NCBI GenBank assembly: GCA_001179505.1
Contig: CDMY01000436.1
Location: 152,775-216,774 of the forward strand
DNA from: Vitrella brassicaformis
Lineage: Eukaryota; Sar; Vitrellaceae
Length of the DNA: 64,000 bases
Direction: 5' to 3'
The notes under the pieces were generated by a model. It did no database searches, was not told where the DNA came from, and worked only from the letters and a program-made list of their open reading frames with translations. Of this stretch, positions 47,841 to 58,858 are shown piece after piece; positions within the stretch are counted from its first letter, which is position 1; each line of letters begins with the position of its first letter. Both the position numbers and the translations under genes were made by a program.

Positions 47841-49816
47841 TCAGCCGGCCCTGGCCCTCTCGCCGTCAGAGACACACTCCTCCAGAGGCACCCAGTCCAC
47901 TTGCGGGTCGGAGTGGTCCACACGCCTCACATCCCACCGACCGGCCCCGCTGCTGCCGCGGCCCCTCTTGCTGGTGGTCTTGGTCTTGGTCTTGCCCCCC
48001 TTGCCCTTGCGTTTGTTGATCTTCTTGGGTGGGATGACGCCCCCCGCCAGCACGCACAGCATCTTCTGCACGGGTGTCCTTGGCTCGTGCATGTGGGGGG
48101 TGTCCTCGAGAAGCAACTTGGCGAACCCCACGGCCGGCCTGACCACGGGAGTGTAGTTGTCCAGCGTGTAGGACGTCATGATCACGGCAGCGTCCTCACC
48201 ATCACCATCCCCACCACCGACAGTCGTCACCACCGTCGCACCAAGCGCATTGAGAGCCGAGAATGGCGCCAGCATGTGGTCGCTTGACCCACCGCCAGAC
48301 ATCAGTGGCCATGACGACGGCGACGCGCCCTCGTCATTGTCATTGGCAGCTGATGAGTCGATGGGCGATGTGGAGGTAGTGGTCTTGTGTTTGGGGGGTG
48401 TGAGGGGGGCGTGGCGGGGCGGGGGGGTGCATGGGGGAGAGGCAGAGGGAGAGGGAGGTGCCGGGGGAGGGATCGGTGAGGGTGGCGGGTGTTGGTAGGG
48501 GGCGGGGACCATTTTGTTGGCGGAGGGAGACGACCGCCACCACACCTGCTCGTGAGACTGACAGGAAGACAGACACAGAAGGAGAAATGCAGACGGACAG
48601 ACGGATGGATGGATGGATGGTGAGGGAAATCATCTATTTATACGCACCCCTTGGCAGCATGTCTGTCCGTCCACACTGACGAGTCCATCCCGGACCAGGC
48701 CGTGGAACAGAGCCAGCGCCGGACTCTCGCCACGATCCGCACTCTCAAAACCTACACAGACAGACGCATGCATGCATGCGACAAAGACACACACATGCAT
48801 GGCATGACCGGATGTCAGTCATCCGTGTCTCTGTGTGCATGCATTACTCTACTTAGTGCTCACCTGGCGGAGGGAAGACCACCCCAGTGCCCTTAGTGCT
48901 GCCGCTGCTGCCGCCGTTGGCCCCACTGACACTGACGAGTGCGGGCGGGTACATCTGGCCGGCAGAGGCACGTGTGTCGTCACCCTTGCCCTTGCCCTTC
49001 TTATTGTTGTCCTTCAGTGCCGCTGTGTCGGTGCGGTCGGCTGGCGGCACTTTGCTGCCCTTGTTGCCGCTCGTCTGTGGAGGCGACTTGTCGGGCGTGT
49101 CGTCGAGGAGGGCGCCGGGGATGCACTGACGCGCGCTGCCGCTGCTAGAGCGACCATCCCTGCAAACATGGATGGATGCAGGCAAACAGCCAGGAGGCAG
49201 TAGGTGTGGTCTCACTTGGTAGGTGAGTCGTTAGTGTCGTCGTGCTGCTCCTTATGCTCGTGGCTATCGCCGGCCGTGACCCCGAGACCCACACCCACAC
49301 CCCCACTCACGTTCGCAACTACCTCGCCCCCCGCGCCCTCCTCCATGACCACGTCCAGGCCGCACACGCCGCCACCCGCAGGTACGCTACGCTCGCCGTC
49401 AACAGACCCACTGCACGCAGCAGGAGAGAATGGGAAGGAGAGGCCACATTTGTGTGTGGGGTGTACCTGGTAGAGGTGGTGGGGTGTAGGTGATTGTCTT
49501 GGTTGGTGTGTGTGGGTCGCTGCTTGGTGGTGCTCGTGGTGGCAACGGCGGCCTGGCGGCGCATCTTCTTGCGCCGCTCCTTCTCCTCCTTAGTGATGAC
49601 GGTCTTGTCACGCAGCTCATCCTCACCATGGGCGAAGGCACACTGTGTGTGAACACACACAGAGGCATCCACCAATCCAATCCAAGCGTGTGGCGTTTGT
49701 AGTGCGCACCCACCTCCCACCCCCACCTGGTCTCCGTGTGCACATGTGCCGTCCTTCCAGTTGCGGCACAGCTCCGTCTTGAACTTGGCCAACATGTCCC
49801 ACCGCCTGAATCCACA

Positions 49817-49848
<32 letters not shown>

Positions 49849-50707
49849 AGATACCACACATTGTGAGCAGGGGTGAAAATGTGTGTGGGGTCTTCTTGTT
49901 TGTTCCCTGCTCACACAGATTTTCCTCCCCTTCCCCTCCGTCGAGTCGCTGTCCTCACGCGAAGACCTGGCGCGAGGAGCCAGCGCCCTTTCACCCACCC
50001 AAAGCACAGCACACAGCAAACGACGCGTGTGGCTAAGTCCACCACGACCCATCCCCCCTCACTCACCCCATCCCTCACCTGTTAGCGGCCGCATCTCCTT
50101 CCGACCTGTTGGTGGCACTGGCCGACGAGGCGACGCTCACGCTCACATACTCCTTAGGCAGATACTTGACCGTCCTCGTGCTGCTGCTGGCACTGGCACG
50201 GCCGTCAGCGGCACTGGTGCTGCTGCGGATCTCTGTGGATGTGTGTGTGGGGTGGGGAGCGGGAGGGGGGGAGGGGGAGGGGTTGCCGGCAGCGACAGAG
50301 CTGAAGGGCTCTCCTCTGGCCGGGTCACACGAACTGGGAGGAGGGAAGGAAAAACGGCGCGAGAGATGGCTTCTCCGAGACATGTTCACCCTTGTTCTCC
50401 TTGTTGCGTCTTTGCTGGCTGACCGTTGGTTAGATGCAGTGGAGGGGTTGCTGCTGCTGGCACGAGTGGTGGCTCCACTGGCAGATGAAAACAGGCTCGG
50501 AAACGCCTTGGCGTCGTTCAGACGCATCCACACGCTGCATGAGAACCACCCACAGCCAGAAAACAGCAAAGAAGACCTCAGATCTGGCATTGCATCACTG
50601 CAGCAGTGATGCCATGTATGTCATCGTTCCCACCTGTCCTTATGTGTCTTGCTGCGCCGGTGGTGTGCCGCCTTGGCGCTGGTGCGACGGCCGGATGGAC
50701 CACTCAT
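47841..50707 (-). CDS. CCCH zinc-finger protein
   Basis: Exons 50707-50634, 50534-50079, 49805-49727, 49642-49467, 49410-49216, 49159-48864, 48751-48648 and 48557-47841 give 698 residues. The start (MSGPSGRRTSAKAAHHRR) is very basic. One CCCH finger lies at about residues 190-215 and is completed by splicing: KTELCRNWKDGTCAHGDQ joins CAFAHGEDELR. Its spacing is C-x7-C-x5-C-x3-H; the common TIS11 spacing is x8. The finger is followed by a basic helix (KEEKERRKKMRRQ). The rest is low-complexity: Gly/Val, Lys/Gly, then a Pro-rich stretch and a basic KKINKRKGKGGKTKTKTT segment before the C-terminus. CCCH proteins of this kind bind RNA and act in mRNA turnover or translation control. Confidence 0.82.
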
Positions 50708-50902
50708 GGGGTGCACGGCCGCACAGAGAGGTGAGGTAGAACAGAAGGGGCTTCCTGACAGGCCCACGCTTATGGATTAGACTCCCCTCCTGCAATGCCT
50801 CAGGACTGCCCCGGGGGAGCGGAAAGAGGGATGCCGAAAGCGCGGGGAATTATGTAAATTCCATCTCCTCTTGCGAGCTTGATCCCGTCTTTTCTTTTCG
50901 TA
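50708..50902. promoter_or_regulatory. Shared head-to-head promoter region
   Basis: 195 bp between the CCCH and aspartyl protease start codons. It contains an AT-rich inverted repeat, ggaattatgtaaattcc, at about 50845-50861. CAGATCTG occurs just inside the protease coding region (50918-50925). Confidence 0.45.
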
Positions 50903-53227
50903 ATGCAGCGAGATCTTCAGATCTGGCCACCGTCCCGCTGGTGGTTGCTCCTCCTGCTGTCGGCGCGTGCCGTGATTATCGCCCTCGTCGCCGGTCAGGC
51001 GACCCTGCCGCCAATCGAGGACAACGAAAGCGACAGCGACAGCGACGTGCTTGTCATTGATGACAGTGAGAATGGCGTCACATCGCCAGCAGCAGCAGCA
51101 GCTGTGGCGGAGGTGGAGGTGCAGAGGCGACGGGCGCCGACGGATCTGCACGGTGACGGCAGTCACAATGCAACGAAGAAGGAGGTCCCGTGGACCTCCC
51201 TCAGCGAGGCGGACCTCAACACAATCATGCTTGTCGACAAGGGCAACGTGCAGGTGAGAGAAATACACACCCACATACCTACACACACACATCCGCAGTG
51301 CTCATCTGCAGTCAGTGCGTCCATCTCTCTCTCTCTCTGCGTGTGTGTGCGTTGGCCACATCACAAACATCCGTCAGTATTACGGCACCGTACAGATCGG
51401 CACGCCCGCACAGTCCATGACCGTCATCTTTGACACCGGATCCAGTGACCTCTGGGTGGCCTCGCCCGAGTGCGTGCCCACACCTTGCGAGATGGTCAAG
51501 CAGTTTGACCCCACCGCCTCCTCGACCTTTGAGGACTTCAGTGAGGGCACGATTGTTGTGCAGTATGGCAAAGGCACCATTGTGGGCATCAAGGCCATCG
51601 ACCGAGTGCGGCTGGGCACGTACGCCGCGCCGCAGGAGTTCATTCTGGCTTCCAAGGTCAACGGGCTACAAGGTGAGTGACTGAAGTGGTGTGATGGCAA
51701 TGAAGCCAGGCTGGCCTTGGCATTCGTTGGCTGACTGATGCACACTCAGGCGCCCAGTTTGATGGCATATTGGGGTTGGCATTCCCCTCCCTGGCAGAGA
51801 GCGGGGCGATGCCTCTCGTCTTCTCCCTTGACGGGCAAGGCCTGCTCAACGAACCACTCATCGGCGGTGCATCACACACGTCGTTCCATTCCCTACATCA
51901 TCTCTCTGTGTCTGTCGGCGTGTCCCGTCCGTTCATTCAGTCGACCTGAGTGCCGAGGAGACGCCCAGCAAGATCAGCATCGGCGGCACGGCAACGGGCG
52001 TGTACAATGCCTCCACAGTGTCGTTTGCCCCGGTGGTGGTGACGGACGAGGCACCGACGTACTGGCAGGTCAATGGGGCTGTCGCCTTCGGTGAGGATGT
52101 GTTTGCCGAGGGTCTTGTGATGGTTGTGGACACGGGGACGTCTTTCATCACCATGCCCAAGAAGCAGCTCATGGTATGTATGGTGAGGGAGGGAAGGAAG
52201 GGGAATTGCATTGGGCACATGACATGACATGAATGTGATGGGATCGGATCTATGTGTGCTGGTCGGTTTGGTGGTCAGGATTTCCTGTCTGCGTGGGTGC
52301 CTGACGACCTGGGCGGCGACTGTGGAGTCAGCAGCGGGGGCGCCATCACGTGCAGATGCTCGGTTGTGGGCCAGCTGTCACCCGTGTCAATCATCATCGG
52401 TACGCAGGGGGGGGGGGGGNNNNNNNNNNNNNNNNNNNNNNNNNNNNNNNNNNNNNNNNNNNNNNNNNNNNNNNNNNNNNNNNNNNNNNNNNNNNNNNNN
52501 NNNNNNNNNNNNNNNNNNNNNNNNNNNNNNNNNNNNNNNNNNNNNNNNNNNNNNNNNNNNNNNNNNNNNNNNNNNNNNNNNNNNNNNNNNNNNNNNNNNN
52601 NNNNNNNNNNNNNNNNNNNNNNNNNNNNNNNNNNNNNNNNNNNNNNNNNNNNNNNNNNNNNNNNNNNNNNNNNNNNNNNNNNNNNNNNNNNNNNNNNNNN
52701 NNNNNNNNNNNNNNNNNNNGGGGGGGGGGGGGAGGGGGCAGCATCACTCTCATCCACCCCATCGTCTTATTTGTTTCGTCTCTCTATGTAGGTGGCCGTG
52801 TGTACGTCTTGTACCCGGAGAACCTTTTCCTCGAGCTGGGAGGGGGCCACTCGTTCGCCGGCATCGAGATCGGCGACAGCATGTGTCAGCTGGAAATGTC
52901 CTCCAGCGATCAAGCAAGCGCGCCGTGGATACTTGGAGACGTGAGCGACCAACAACTAAACTGCATCGCATCCGGCTGCTGTCTTGGAAGTCGCCATCTA
53001 TGTGGGTGTGGTCCATCTATCAGGTGTTTTTGCGTCGATATTATACAATCTTTCGTCTGTCGGACGAGCCGGCTGTCGGATTTGCGGAGAAGCTGAGTCT
53101 CAGCTACGACGACAGCCCGCCGATGCCGGTGCTGTCCAAGGCGTCGCCGCCATCCCGGTGGCGTGAGTCGGTGCTGGTCTCCTCTGTGTGCGTGGCTGCG
53201 GCTTTGCTGGCTGTGGCGATGAGATGA
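50903..53227 (+). CDS. Pepsin-family (A1) aspartyl protease with C-terminal membrane anchor
   Basis: Exons 50903-51253, 51378-51672, 51750-51866, 51941-52173, 52279-52399, 52792-52940 and 53024-53227 give 489 residues. The 300-N gap falls inside the fifth-to-sixth intron and the phases match across it. A signal sequence or anchor covers residues 12-32 (WWLLLLLSARAVIIALVAG). A Ser/Asp-rich pro-region follows to about 115. The mature fold begins with YYGTVQIGTPAQ. Both catalytic motifs are intact: DTGSSDLWVAS (first Asp about 138) and VVDTGTSFITMP (second Asp about 310), with the flap Tyr in VVQYGKGTI. After the last beta strand (APWILGDVFLRRYYTIF) a tail leads to a hydrophobic helix (ESVLVSSVCVAAALLAVAM), probably a C-terminal anchor. 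It probably processes proteins in the secretory or endolysosomal system. Confidence 0.9.
52420..52719. other. Assembly gap (300 N)
   Basis: 300 N flanked by poly-G on both sides (52407-52419 and 52720-52732), inside an intron of the aspartyl protease gene. Confidence 0.95.
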
Positions 53228-53873
53228 CCAGTATAGTATGGTCGACCGTGTGGACGTCAAGTGGGTGGGTGTTGATAGATAGGTAGGGAGTGCGAAGGAA
53301 TGGGGCGACTGCTGGCTGTCGATATTTTGACGCGACTCGGTCGTGTGGTCATGTGTTTCGGATCTAACTAGTTAGTTAGTTTGGGGTGTTAGTGTTGGTG
53401 ACATGCAATTCATTCGTAAGTAAGACGGCTCGAACTTGTGCCATATATTCCGCAAGGCAGGCTTTTTCAGTAGAAGAGAACCGCAGCAAGGTTGATGGGA
53501 CACACTGTTAGCTATATTGGATGGATGTATCGGTCTCCACTTTCGGGTGGCTTCTGGACCGTCTGATCCGTGTGCGTTCCTCTGCACACAGACGGGACCT
53601 TCCAGGAGCCACGCGCAAACAGTGGAGACCAATGCATCACACGCAGAGCAAACGAAAACTATAACCACCGTGTGTCGCGTCCCCCACCTCAACTAACTGT
53701 ACAGGCATCACATCACATGCACACCCACACGCACATGCGTATCTATACAGCCCCCGCCCCTATGATGAGGGGGGGATCTCCTCTCAGCACTCGCGAGAGA
53801 CACCACACCACACCACAGATACACACACCAGCCCTTGCCCCCCTCACTCCCCTCCCCTCCAAGCTTGATCAAA
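53228..53873. other. Tail-to-tail intergenic region
   Basis: About 0.65 kb, relatively AT-rich at first, then CA-rich. No gene seen. Confidence 0.5.
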
Positions 53874-56800
53874 TCAAACCACCACCACTTTGATGATCTC
53901 CTTGGCAATCGCCAACGCCACGACCATCACCAGCAACACGGTGCCCTGACACATGTATGGGAACATGACATGACACACGATGCAATGCACTCATTCCGTT
54001 GTCCGAATTATTGACATCTGCGCTCCCTCCACTCACCAGCCATTGCAGCACTCTGAACAACCGCCTGTCGATCCGTCCGCCCCTCCCAGCACTGGCACGG
54101 CCTGCAACACGGCCACCCGCACCCACACCCACATCCACACCAACATCTACCCTCACAGCCACCGCTCCCCCATCGCCAGCCGGCGGCACCGCACTGCGAT
54201 GCCGATGATACCCACCGTTCTCAAGGCTGTCATACGCCAGCGACGGCGCCTCACCCAGTTGGATGCCCGTGTCTGCTTCAGTGTCGCTGTCGTTGTCAGC
54301 TGTCGGCGCGTGAAGGGGCACGGGTGTGTAGTGGAGGGGGCCGATGAGCAGGAGGTGCCAGAACTTGTGGCCGTCCAGGGGCAGCGTAGAGGGGAGGGCG
54401 TTGATCACCGCCAGGAACAGAGAGATGGATATCAGCAGCCTACAGTGTAGGCCATCCCATGCACACGAGACATGAGAGTAATGAGATGTGGACGGACGGA
54501 CGGTTTCGTGGTGCTGTTGTGTTACCCACCATGAGAACCCCAGCAGTATGCGCGAGATCCACCAGAAGAAGGGCGACCTCGCGAGTGCCGCAATGTGGGG
54601 CGCTGAGTAGGACAGCGGGCCTACTGCGTGTAGGAAGTCCTCAAAGGAGCCTGACAAGACCAGACCAACCCAACAACACCACACCACACCCAATGCATTG
54701 CAGCCATGACCCCTCCCCCCCTCCCCCACCGCTCATGTCATGGTCATGCACCTCCCTCACCTACCTGTATAGACGAAGGTCATCCTGTCTGTCTGCACAG
54801 CGATGAGCTGGCTGTAATCGGCCCCGTCCAGACGGCAAGCCACACGCCCCTCCCTCCCCTCACATGGCGACCACGGCCATTCCTCGCCGACATTTGGCGC
54901 CGCTGCTGGTGCTGCTGGGTAGACCTGCCAGTCTTTCAGCAGCTGGGCCGCATCGGTTGGTGCCAGGCACAACACATCACCATCACCGGCCACCGTCGCG
55001 TTGGCCTCTGCTGCAGCACTGGTGGCATTTCCGTCGACGACGCGGCGGAAGCACACACTTGACCCATCCTCGCCCTCTCCCTGCTGGTGGCCATCGACAG
55101 GCTTCTTCCCGGGAGCCCTTAGATGAGCGTGGCCGCCCTCGTCGCTTGCTGGCACATCCGGGGAAAGAGCGGCATCGTCACTGCTGCCGCCGCTGTGCTG
55201 CGATGTGTTCACTGCTGCTGCTGGTGGTGTGTGTGTGAACATGTGGACTGGAAGGCAGTAGGTGTTAGTCTGGGATGCGGCTGGGGGCATGTGTGTGGAG
55301 AGGGCGTCGAGAAGGAAGGCGTTGGTGCTGATGAAGGGGTCCCACCCGTGAGAGGCCACCAGCTGCTCACGCTCCAGGGACACACCGCCGATGGCTCGGA
55401 TCTGGTCGCCCGCCGACACAGTGCCCCGCACCGGCGATTGCTGCACGACTCACGAGGGCGCACACACATTCACACATGATGAAGGAACAGGCTTGACTGA
55501 CTCACCGGATGGACATATGTCACAATGGGTAAGGCTGCTGGCCGGAAGAAGAGTCCCCAGCCGTGTGCCGGCACGGGCTGGCAACTCGCTGGCGCCGCAG
55601 GCAAGAATCCCTGACAGACAAATATACATACGCGACAGACAACGTTAGTAATGTTTGGAGCGCCCCGCCCGCCCAATGTGGGGAAGGGCATGGTATGCTG
55701 ACCACGGCTGCGATGAGGAGGACACAGGTGAGAAGACACAGAACAACATTGTGGAAGACACCACCCGCAGTCACACGCAACTGGACGGACGAACCACAGA
55801 CAGACAGACAGACAGACGATGCGAGGGGGGCGGTGCTGTGCTGTGCTGTGCTGTTTGTGTACGGCTTTCTTTCTCCATGTCATCCGATGGGTGTGTTGTG
55901 TTGTGTGTTTACCTGTGCGGGCTGCGACATCATACTTAGACGCTCCTTACAAGACAAGACGCACAGAGAGGGACAACCAACACAACACAGCATCCCATCC
56001 ATCCCACCCCACCACGCATGCCTCTTTCACATCTGTGGCCGTCCGTCACCTCACCTGTTCGAGCTGCACAAACGCCAAGGGAATACCACGCTCAACACCA
56101 GCACCTGCACAACGCACACCCACACGTAATCAATCGGTGCCTTCCATCAAGCTTTCTCTCCCATCTGTCTGTCTGTCCCTGTCTGTTCGCCATATGTACC
56201 GAATTTCGACGCACTGTAAGGGTCCTCGGCCAACGCAGCCGCCGCATGACCTGACGTGACGTGATGGCCATTGATGACATGCAATCCAATCACCTCGTGA
56301 GATGAGATGTTTGCTGTGGCTTGGCTTGGGTTGTCTGTCTGCTTGCACTCTCACTCACTCACAGGCATACCCTCCCTACCCAGCTCATGCACGGCCAGCG
56401 CCAGAAGAGCAGCCACAAGTAACGGGATGGTCCACCCAACAGGCAGCGTCCAGCCGGGCACCTAAACGCACACAACACAACACAGCACAGCACAGCACAG
56501 AACCATGATCGATCACGAGTGACTCACGGTGACACGAGATACGTAAACACACCAACCGCCAGATCAGATCAGATCAGATCTCACCAGTGGCGTGAGTTCG
56601 ATGGACGGTGTGGCAGCCGTGATGCTGACTGTCGGCATGGAGGTGGCCGTCGAGGAGAGGGCCCGTGTGGTCGTCAGCAGATGGCCGTAGATGAACGACA
56701 TCTGTCCAACGCTGAAGAAGGTCAGCAGGCCCATCCCGCCTATGGTGCACACAAAGAATACCACAGTGCCTGAGCAGAGCAAACCACACAAGCACACAGA

Positions 56801-56993
56801 CAGATAGGAAGAGTGAAGATGCAAGCAATGGTGTGGTGTGGTGTGGTGTGTTGATGGTGCGTGCGTCCGTACCGAGAGTGAACCAGGCCCTCCATGCCTT
56901 CCTGCCGACTCGAGTGCATCGCCGCACTGTGATGAGCAGTCCCGTGGACACAAAGAGGAATGTCCACTGTTTCAGCTTGATGTGCCAGGCCAT
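53874..56993 (-). CDS. Site-2-protease-like intramembrane zinc metalloprotease (M50)
   Basis: Twelve exons (56993-56873, 56769-56585, 56461-56380, 56250-56200, 56104-56055, 55945-55913, 55780-55703, 55610-55506, 55440-54765, 54650-54530, 54439-54037, 53945-53874) give 658 residues with several membrane helices. The zinc motif HELGH sits at about residues 126-130 in the helix LLVAALLALAVHELGHAAAAL; its Gly codon is split by an intron. Next come GVERGIPLAFVQLEQ and LRVTAGGVFHNVVLCLL, both typical of eukaryotic S2P. A PDZ-like stretch (GTVSAGDQIRAIGG) carries a large Cys- and His-containing luminal insert. The third zinc ligand is in LPLDGHKF, followed by a charged loop and a last helix. S2P cuts membrane-tethered transcription factors in the Golgi. 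Family placement is firm; the substrate is unknown. Confidence 0.88.
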
Positions 56994-57188
56994 TCGCAGA
57001 GCATTATGAGCACAGATCAGGCCACCTCTTTCTCACTCGTGTCCAGTAAGCTCGCAGGCGCCAACTGAGTGCGCAGATCTGTTCGAAGCGCATTCACCAA
57101 CACACGACAAGCAGGCATCTCCAAGCGACGGTTGCTGCATCATCCCTTTCTCATCTGAGATCTTCCTTTATCGCCTCTCGTCAACACA
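56994..57188. promoter_or_regulatory. Shared head-to-head promoter region with CAGATCTG core
   Basis: 195 bp between the S2P-like and glutaredoxin start codons, with CAGATCTG at 57074-57081 inside GCGCAGATCTG. This matches the core of palindromes in two other divergent gaps. Confidence 0.5.
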
Positions 57189-57957
57189 ATGGCATCATCA
57201 ACGTCAGTGATCTGCGGCACGGCTGCCCTCCTCCTGCTTCTGTCTGCCTGCCTGTGCGAGGCCTTCACCCTGCCATCCCGCGGCAGCCCTCTCCGCGGCG
57301 CCCCAGGCAGGCCAGCCCTGACGAGGAGGGAGGTGGTGTACCAGTACGACATGGCCTACCTCGCCACTGTGGCGCAGCGGCAGCCCGTGACGGGCTTCTA
57401 CTACTTCCCCGAGTGCAAGTTCTGCCAGAAGGTCTTCGACTGGGCCAAGGAGAAGGGCGTGGACCTCGAGGCCAAGGGCGTCCAGCTCAAAAACATCAAG
57501 GACGCTTCGGGCGACCCCACTGAGTTCAGCCTCGAGCTGCTCGCAAAGGCAGTCGGCAACAAACAGGTATGTGCGGTGCATGCGATGCGATGCGATGCGT
57601 CCGTGGGAGGGTAGATGGCTGATCGATGGTATTGCCTGCCGGTTTGTCTGTGTGCGTGGCGTGGCGTGGCGTGGCAGGTTCCTGCCCTGGAAATAGGCGG
57701 CCAGCACATAATGAAGGAGTCGGGGGACATTATCGCTCTCCTCTCAAAGCTCTGGTTCGACGAAGAGGTGAGCCGAGCCCGCGACCAAAAGCGAGTGCAG
57801 TGCATCACACATGTCACACGCGCCAACTATCGTCAATCGTCTGTTCTTCGTTTGCTCGATCTCTCCTCCTTGTGCCCGCCAGGTGCAACGGCAGCTCAAC
57901 AGCGGTCCAGGCATCAAGGTCGAGTCCTACATGGAGATCGCTGACCTTCTCGACTGA
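57189..57957 (+). CDS. Glutaredoxin-like protein, probably plastid-targeted
   Basis: Exons 57189-57566, 57678-57767 and 57883-57957 give 180 residues. The N-terminus has a signal peptide (ALLLLLSACLCEA) immediately followed by FTLPSRGSPLRGAPGRPALTRR. A Phe at the predicted cleavage site plus a basic, hydroxylated stretch is the hallmark of bipartite leaders for secondary plastids (ASAFAP-like). The mature part is a thioredoxin fold: VTGFYYFPECKFCQKV with a CxxC redox pair, then VPALEIGGQHIMKESGDII, the cis-Pro and glutathione-binding region. A short tail ends EIADLLD. Likely role: glutathione-dependent disulfide or redox exchange in the plastid. It could also be a GST N-terminal-like domain protein. 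Confidence 0.83.
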
Positions 57958-58858
57958 TCCAACCGCCGCCGACCCACACCACACCCAGCTGTTCTCATGC
58001 TTTTCTCGACTGCGTGGTCTGATCTGCCAATCCAATGAATGCCAGTTGTTGATTTTTCTGCCGACGATAGAGAGGGGGGCGTGTTGATCTGCCGGCGACA
58101 GAGAGGGGCGAATTGCATCTTCGGATGGGTGTGTGTGTGCGGGACTGCTTTGTAGAGTACCTACCTTACTTTGGGGAGAGCGATCGCGTTCGTGTGTGTG
58201 TGTGTGTGTCCCGTTTTGCAATGGATTCAGCGCGGATCGAGCGGATCGGGCCGGGCAGGGTGGCTTGTAAGGTTTTTCGGTGTGTGGTGGGTACATGCCG
58301 TGGGGTGCACTTCTTGTTCATCATTGAGAAGAAACGGTCGAGTCCTGTAATGCGCTTTTCGTCGCGTTGATAACTTGAGCAACTGGAACGCTTTCCCTCT
58401 CCCTGTCGGCACAGCGAGGGGCGGAGCGTTGCAGTCGCGAGGACCAATCAGCGGGCGAGGAAAAGGGCACGGTGCAGGCACTAAGAGATCACTGACTGCA
58501 TGGCTGCGATGAGGGTGAGAGCGGCGGGTTGGCTGACTGTCTGTCTCTCCAAATGGAGATGACTACATAGCTTGGATGATGGATGGACCCTGCGGCATGT
58601 GTGTGCATTCGTGCTGATACATACCGTCTCGTGAGCGAGTTTTTCACTCAAATATCATTCCTTCCTCCGAAAACGTGCAGCTCACTGGGAACCTGGCCCA
58701 CACCTGTGCCCGGATCCCCTGGCCGGAAAAATAGTGCGATCGGTGTTGGAGGCAGGGAGAAGGCCAAGGCGCAGCTACTGCGCCGCTGCTGCATCCCTGT
58801 GCGCGTGTTCTATCGTTTGGCGGCCGGCAGCATCGATTCAGCCTTCCTTCCCGCAGCC
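57958..58858. other. Intergenic region
   Basis: About 0.9 kb between two plus-strand genes. It should hold the CKS promoter. An imperfect direct repeat (gttgatctgccg / ttgatttttctgccgacgatagagagggg and gccggcgacagagagggg) lies at about 58047-58110. No gene seen. Confidence 0.5.

Noticed and set aside
50339-50394. Possible intron in the second exon of the CCCH gene
   Set aside because: A GTGAAC...CCCAG intron of 56 nt would break the frame; reading straight through keeps an open, in-phase exon.
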